Below, piece after piece: positions 60,704 through 64,000 of a stretch of DNA of 64,000 nucleotides. Under the pieces are notes generated by a model. That model did not search any database, was not told the DNA's origin, and was given only the letters and a program-made list of their open reading frames with translations. Numbering within the stretch: the stretch's first letter is position 1; the number at the start of each line of letters is the position of its first letter. A program made the position numbers and the translations under genes. The DNA comes from Streptomyces yatensis (lineage in GTDB: Bacteria; Actinomycetota; Actinomycetes; Streptomycetales; Streptomycetaceae): assembly GCF_018069625.1 (NCBI RefSeq), contig NZ_CP072941.1, positions 1,178,001-1,242,000 on the forward strand, written 5' to 3'.

Positions 60704-60849
60704 ATGGAGCCCCTTTCTGAACGTACGGACAGTGACTGTCCGACACGGGGGAACGACGCGCTGGAGAAAGCATACAAAAGTGTGAACTTGCTCCATGCAT
60801 CGGACTCGCCGAAAAAATTCCTTTCGACACGATTTCAGGACGGGGCCGA

Positions 60850-63615
60850 TCAGCGGGATTTGGCGGCCGCGGGGACGGTACGGGTGGCGGTGTTCCAGCC
60901 CGAGATCCGGACCGAGGGGGCCGAACCGCCCAGGTCCGCCGTGCGATAGGTGGCGGTGAGCGTCACCGACTCCCCCGGCCACAGGCTCACCTCGTTGTCC
61001 GACCAGCGCACGGGCAGGACGGGCGTGTCCGAGCCGTTCACCAGATGGGCGTCCACGAGCAGCGCCGGTGTGCCACGGCTCGCGGTGTTGCGCAGGGTGA
61101 CGGTCGTGGTGGCGGTGGAGTCCGGCCCACGGGTCGTGGTGGCGGTGGCGGACACGGGCGCCTCGGCCATGTCGTCCAGCCCGGTCAGATCCGCGTAGGA
61201 GGTGGTGGGGGTGTAGTACCAGTCGGTGTTGTCCCAGTCGAGCACGTCCTGCTCGGTGGAGAGCCAGTACACATTGCGGCCGATCTCCTTGCCCGCGCCA
61301 TCGGTGAGCTGGAGCTTGGCCAGATAGGCGCCGGACACTCCGCTCACCTTCGCCGGGACGGTGAGCGCGGTGGCCTTGCCGCCGTCGCCCGGCACCGTGA
61401 GACCGGTGGCGCTCTTGTCGAACTTCCGGGTGCCGTCGGGGGTGTAGAGGCTGACCCGGGCGGTGAGACCGGTGGCGGCGGTGTGCCGGCTGTTGACCAC
61501 GACCACCGAGCGGGAGTCGTACGAGTACTGGACGTGCAGCGGCTCATTGGCCTTCTTGGCGCCGTAGTAGGCCCCGCCCTGGTCCAGATAGCGGTCGAAG
61601 AGCTGCCAGTGGAGCGAGGTCCAGCCGCTGTTCAGCATCCAGTGGACGACACCGGTGGCGGGCCGTGCGGCGTCGGAGAAGTTGCGCGCGTACGCCTCGA
61701 ACTGGGCGCGCACCGCCTCGTACCGCGCGAGCCGCGCCTTGCGCACATAGTCCGTCAGTCCGGTCGGCGGTCCGTAGCGGCCGATCAGCGCGTTGTCGAA
61801 GATTTTGAGGTCACCGAAGGTGTCCGACGGGGACCGGTGGTACTGCTTGGCCGACGGATCCCGCCACAGGGTCTCCAGTTCGCCGGGGGACATCATGCGC
61901 CGGAGCGTGTCCAGGGTGGGGATATCGGGTCCGGCGCTGGTCTCGGAGTTGAAGCCGGTGGCCCCGCCCTCCCGCTTGGCGTACCAGTAGTCCGGCGGGA
62001 CCCAGTCGTAGGGGCCCGTCATCTTCATGCCGGACTTGCCGAGCTTCGGGGAGGACTTGGCGGAGGCGGCGGGGATCACCGGGTTCGGCCAGTCCGCCGC
62101 GTCGAGCGCGTCGAGGTAGTTCTTCTCGATGGTGGCATCGGGGGCGAAGTCACTGCCGATGAGGAAGGAGATGACGCTGGGGTGGTCGCGCAGCCGCGCG
62201 GCCTCGGCGGCCATCGAGTCCTTGGCGACCGGGTAGTCGGCGGCGGTCCACTTGTCCCCCGTCTCGTCGCCGTTGACGTGGCCCTCCCACTTGTCGCAGC
62301 ACTCCCAGCCGGGGAGGGTCAGGATGCCGTAGCGGTCGGCGAGGTCGAAGAACTCGTCCGGCTCGATATGGCCTTCGAGGCGGACGGTGTTCAGCCCCAG
62401 GTCGAGGGTGTACTTCAGCCGGTCCTCCACCGAGCGGGCGTCCCAGCGCAGAAACACATCGGGTGACCAGCCGCCCGCCTTGATCAGCAGCGGGCGTCCG
62501 TTGATGCGGTACTGGCGGGCTCCGTCGGCGTTCAGCGGCGTCTTGACGTCGCGGATGCCGAAGCTGTGGTGAGCGGTGTCGGAGGGGGTGCCCGAGACGG
62601 TGGCGGTCAGGTCGAGGTCGTACAGCGGCTGATCGCCCATCCCGGCGGGCCACCACACCTTGGGCCGGTCCAGCCGCAGCCCCGGAACGTCGTCGGGGGT
62701 GAAGGTGACGGTCTTGGTCTGGTGCGGGGCGAGCGACACCGCGCGGCTGACGGCCGCGGGGCCGGCCGTACCGGAGACCGTGGCGGTGACCGTGTCGCCG
62801 GAGTCGTTGCGGACCTGGGCCTTGACGGTGAGTTCGGCGGAGGCGAGCGAGTCGGTGTCCAGCCGGGTCGTCACATGCGCGTCGCGCAGGGCCACCGGGC
62901 CACCGCGGCGGACCAGCACATCGCGGACGATGCCCATGTTCTCGTCGGGCGGGGGCTGCAGCCAGTCGATCCAGCCCATCGTGAGGTTCTTGCGCGGATC
63001 GTTGGGCTGGACGCGGAACGCCACGGTGTTGGTGCCCGCCTTGACCAGGTCGGTGACGTCCAGCTCATGGCGGGTGTACGCGCCGGCGATCCGGTCCTTG
63101 TTGGCGACCTGGGTCCCGTTGACGTACACATCGGCGGCGGACACCACACCGCTGACGTCCAGATAGGTGCGGCGGGAGGGGTCGGCCACGGTGAAGTCGC
63201 TCCGGTACCACCACGGGACGGCGAAGTCGGCGGCCGGGATCTTCTTGAGGTTGGTCGAGTAGAACGGATCCGGGTAGGTACCGGCCTTGAGCAGCCCGGA
63301 GAGCACCGTCGACCGGGGCCCCATCGGGTGCCAGCCGGACGTGGGGTAGCCGGGTGTGGAGACGGCCGCGGGGGTGTCCGACACCTTGGCCGAGGACTGC
63401 GTGGCGAAACCCGCGAGCGGAGTCGCGGTGCCCGGGGCCCCGCCCACCCGGGTCACCGGGGCCGGGGCGCCCGTAGCCGTACCGGGGCGCGGGGGCGCGG
63501 CGCCCGTGGTCAGGGAGACGGTGAGGAGGAGGCCGCCGACGGCGAGCGAGGCGGTCAGGGCGCGTCGGACGCGGGCTCGCGCCCGCCGCCGGGATGGTGC
63601 CGGACGGAGGACCAC
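60850..63615 (-). CDS. Secreted GH2 exo-beta-D-glucosaminidase-like enzyme
   Basis: A 921-residue secreted glycoside hydrolase family 2 protein. A signal peptide (ALTASLAVGGLLLTVSLTTGAA) is followed by the jelly-roll sugar-binding domain (VPWWYRSDFTV, ADVYVNGTQVA), immunoglobulin-like domains and a TIM barrel (LNTVRLEGHIEPDEFFDLADRYG, PGWECCDKW). GFNSETSAG probably holds the nucleophile Glu. HPSVISFLIGSDFAPD has S-D where most GH2 enzymes have N-E, which I recall as typical of the CsxA-like exo-glucosaminidase branch acting on chitosan oligomers. GGGAGA precedes the GTG at 63615. An operator-like dyad lies 32 bp upstream. Confidence 0.9.
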   Translation of the reverse strand: MVLRPAPSRRRARARVRRALTASLAVGGLLLTVSLTTGAAPPRPGTATGAPAPVTRVGGAPGTATPLAGFATQSSAKVSDTPAAVSTPGYPTSGWHPMGPRSTVLSGLLKAGTYPDPFYSTNLKKIPAADFAVPWWYRSDFTVADPSRRTYLDVSGVVSAADVYVNGTQVANKDRIAGAYTRHELDVTDLVKAGTNTVAFRVQPNDPRKNLTMGWIDWLQPPPDENMGIVRDVLVRRGGPVALRDAHVTTRLDTDSLASAELTVKAQVRNDSGDTVTATVSGTAGPAAVSRAVSLAPHQTKTVTFTPDDVPGLRLDRPKVWWPAGMGDQPLYDLDLTATVSGTPSDTAHHSFGIRDVKTPLNADGARQYRINGRPLLIKAGGWSPDVFLRWDARSVEDRLKYTLDLGLNTVRLEGHIEPDEFFDLADRYGILTLPGWECCDKWEGHVNGDETGDKWTAADYPVAKDSMAAEAARLRDHPSVISFLIGSDFAPDATIEKNYLDALDAADWPNPVIPAASAKSSPKLGKSGMKMTGPYDWVPPDYWYAKREGGATGFNSETSAGPDIPTLDTLRRMMSPGELETLWRDPSAKQYHRSPSDTFGDLKIFDNALIGRYGPPTGLTDYVRKARLARYEAVRAQFEAYARNFSDAARPATGVVHWMLNSGWTSLHWQLFDRYLDQGGAYYGAKKANEPLHVQYSYDSRSVVVVNSRHTAATGLTARVSLYTPDGTRKFDKSATGLTVPGDGGKATALTVPAKVSGVSGAYLAKLQLTDGAGKEIGRNVYWLSTEQDVLDWDNTDWYYTPTTSYADLTGLDDMAEAPVSATATTTRGPDSTATTTVTLRNTASRGTPALLVDAHLVNGSDTPVLPVRWSDNEVSLWPGESVTLTATYRTADLGGSAPSVRISGWNTATRTVPAAAKSR

Positions 63616-63646
63616 GGATGTCTCCCTGAGGGCAGGCAGAGCATTG

Positions 63647-63665
63647 GTTAAGTAAGTTTCCTAAC
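63647..63665. promoter_or_regulatory. Operator-like dyad upstream of the GH2 gene
   Basis: GTTAAGTAAGTTTCCTAAC is an imperfect 19-bp palindrome (14 of 19 positions symmetric) 32 bp before the GTG. Similar AAGTTTCCTAAC-type dyads precede sugar-hydrolase genes controlled by ROK-family repressors in Streptomyces, from memory, so substrate-induced control is plausible. Confidence 0.45.
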
Positions 63666-64000
63666 AGCCTAGGGACGGTAGAGAGCTGAGGGAGGCATGT
63701 CAACCAGGCCCACCGAGAAATAGCCCGTCCGGCGGATAGGGCGGTGCGGTGCGGACCCACGATGGCGTGCGGGCACGCGCCGCCCCGGCCGAGGTGCGGC
63801 CGCCGCGCTCTGCCGGCGCCTGGCCGCTCTGGCCGTGCCGTGCTGACCGCCGATAGCGAAGCGGCCCACGCGGAGCAGCTGAGCACGGCACCGCCAGGTA
63901 CGGAGCAGTCACCCGGCCGAGCGCGGAGCGGCAACGCGGAGCGGCCGAGCACGGAACCGCCAGGCGCGGAGCGGTCACCCCTGCCGAGCGCGGCACGGCC
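63666..64000. other. Non-coding right edge with repeats
   Basis: These 335 bases upstream of the GH2 gene hold no convincing gene: the frames that stay open on the minus strand encode Arg/Ala/Pro-rich strings with internal duplication. The stretch from about 63880 to the edge is a repeat tract that probably continues beyond the window. Confidence 0.6.
63881..63993. repeat. About 46-bp direct repeat with 66-bp period
   Basis: A block beginning GAGCACGGCACCGCCAGG (63881-63926) recurs at 63947-63993 as GAGCACGGAACCGCCAGG with a few substitutions and one inserted base. The 66-bp period is a multiple of three. CGGAGCRG-type subunits recur within and between the copies, so a longer array may lie to the right. 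Confidence 0.75.

Noticed and set aside
63700..63996. 98-codon minus-strand ORF at the right edge
   Set aside because: It encodes only the repeat tract (duplicated Ala/Pro/Arg-rich pattern) with no ribosome site.

Overview
The window is typical Streptomyces chromosome: GC is very high with strong third-position GC bias, GTG starts and GTGA/ATGA start-stop overlaps are common, and the gene set is characteristic (SpoIIE-type phosphatase, Rv1733c-family protein, DUF1876, SigB/SigF-type sigma factor, F420 and PPOX oxidoreductases, many secreted hydrolases). I recognise no rRNA, tRNA or CRISPR, and no complete mobile element. The left edge cuts a SpoIIE phosphatase gene and the right edge enters a repeat tract.

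Region by region. (1) 1-5565: sensor phosphatase, roadblock-like protein, Gfo/Idh/MocA oxidoreductase and a DUF4232 lipoprotein. (2) 5377-25767: a probable biosynthetic gene cluster. On the minus strand are a single-module fully reducing type I PKS (KS-AT-DH-ER-KR-ACP, no thioesterase) and a stand-alone ketosynthase lacking one catalytic His. An arginine/ornithine block (Lrp-ddaH-rocD) interrupts it. On the plus strand follow an ABM-domain membrane protein, a fused 4-amino-4-deoxychorismate synthase (PabAB), a benzoate-CoA-ligase-like enzyme with two TTA codons, a second acyl-activating enzyme, an FAD monooxygenase, a PabC-like class IV enzyme and an AhpD-like protein. Together these predict synthesis, activation and oxidation of p-aminobenzoate, perhaps joined to a reduced polyketide chain. 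(3) 25822-31006: small conserved proteins, then a possible sugar or muropeptide operon (cellulase-like hydrolase, MFS carrier, AnmK kinase). (4) 31152-34621: a translationally coupled pair of unknown role, a large NTPase-like protein whose P-loop lysine is Ala and a membrane-anchored type 1 periplasmic-binding-like protein. (5) 34625-42241: DnaK paralogue, soluble transhydrogenase, DUF1275 protein, CGNR regulator/PanE pair, DUF2000/Lrp pair and an XRE-cupin regulator.

(6) 42478-50645 looks like a self-contained catabolic locus: NCS1 cytosine-type permease, a fused SnoaL-flavin reductase, an LLM monooxygenase, two tandem PF06684 proteins, an alpha/beta hydrolase, an aldehyde dehydrogenase and a GntR/FCD regulator. 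Three predicted promoters (all with 18-bp spacers) each carry a related TGCCAT/ATGGCA-type 10-mer at the expected start point, with a fourth copy upstream of the regulator, so one repressor plausibly controls the whole locus. The parts recall the Rut uracil pathway but the set differs; this is my best candidate for an undescribed system.

(7) 50671-64000: a GntR regulator with a 22-bp perfect palindrome next to a decayed MFS fragment, a secreted GH3 enzyme, an AEC carrier, a stress-type sigma factor, an SDR, a C39-like protease, F420/flavin oxidoreductases, DUF2267 and HdeD-type proteins, and a secreted GH2 exo-glucosaminidase-like enzyme, followed by non-coding DNA with a 66-bp-spaced repeat.
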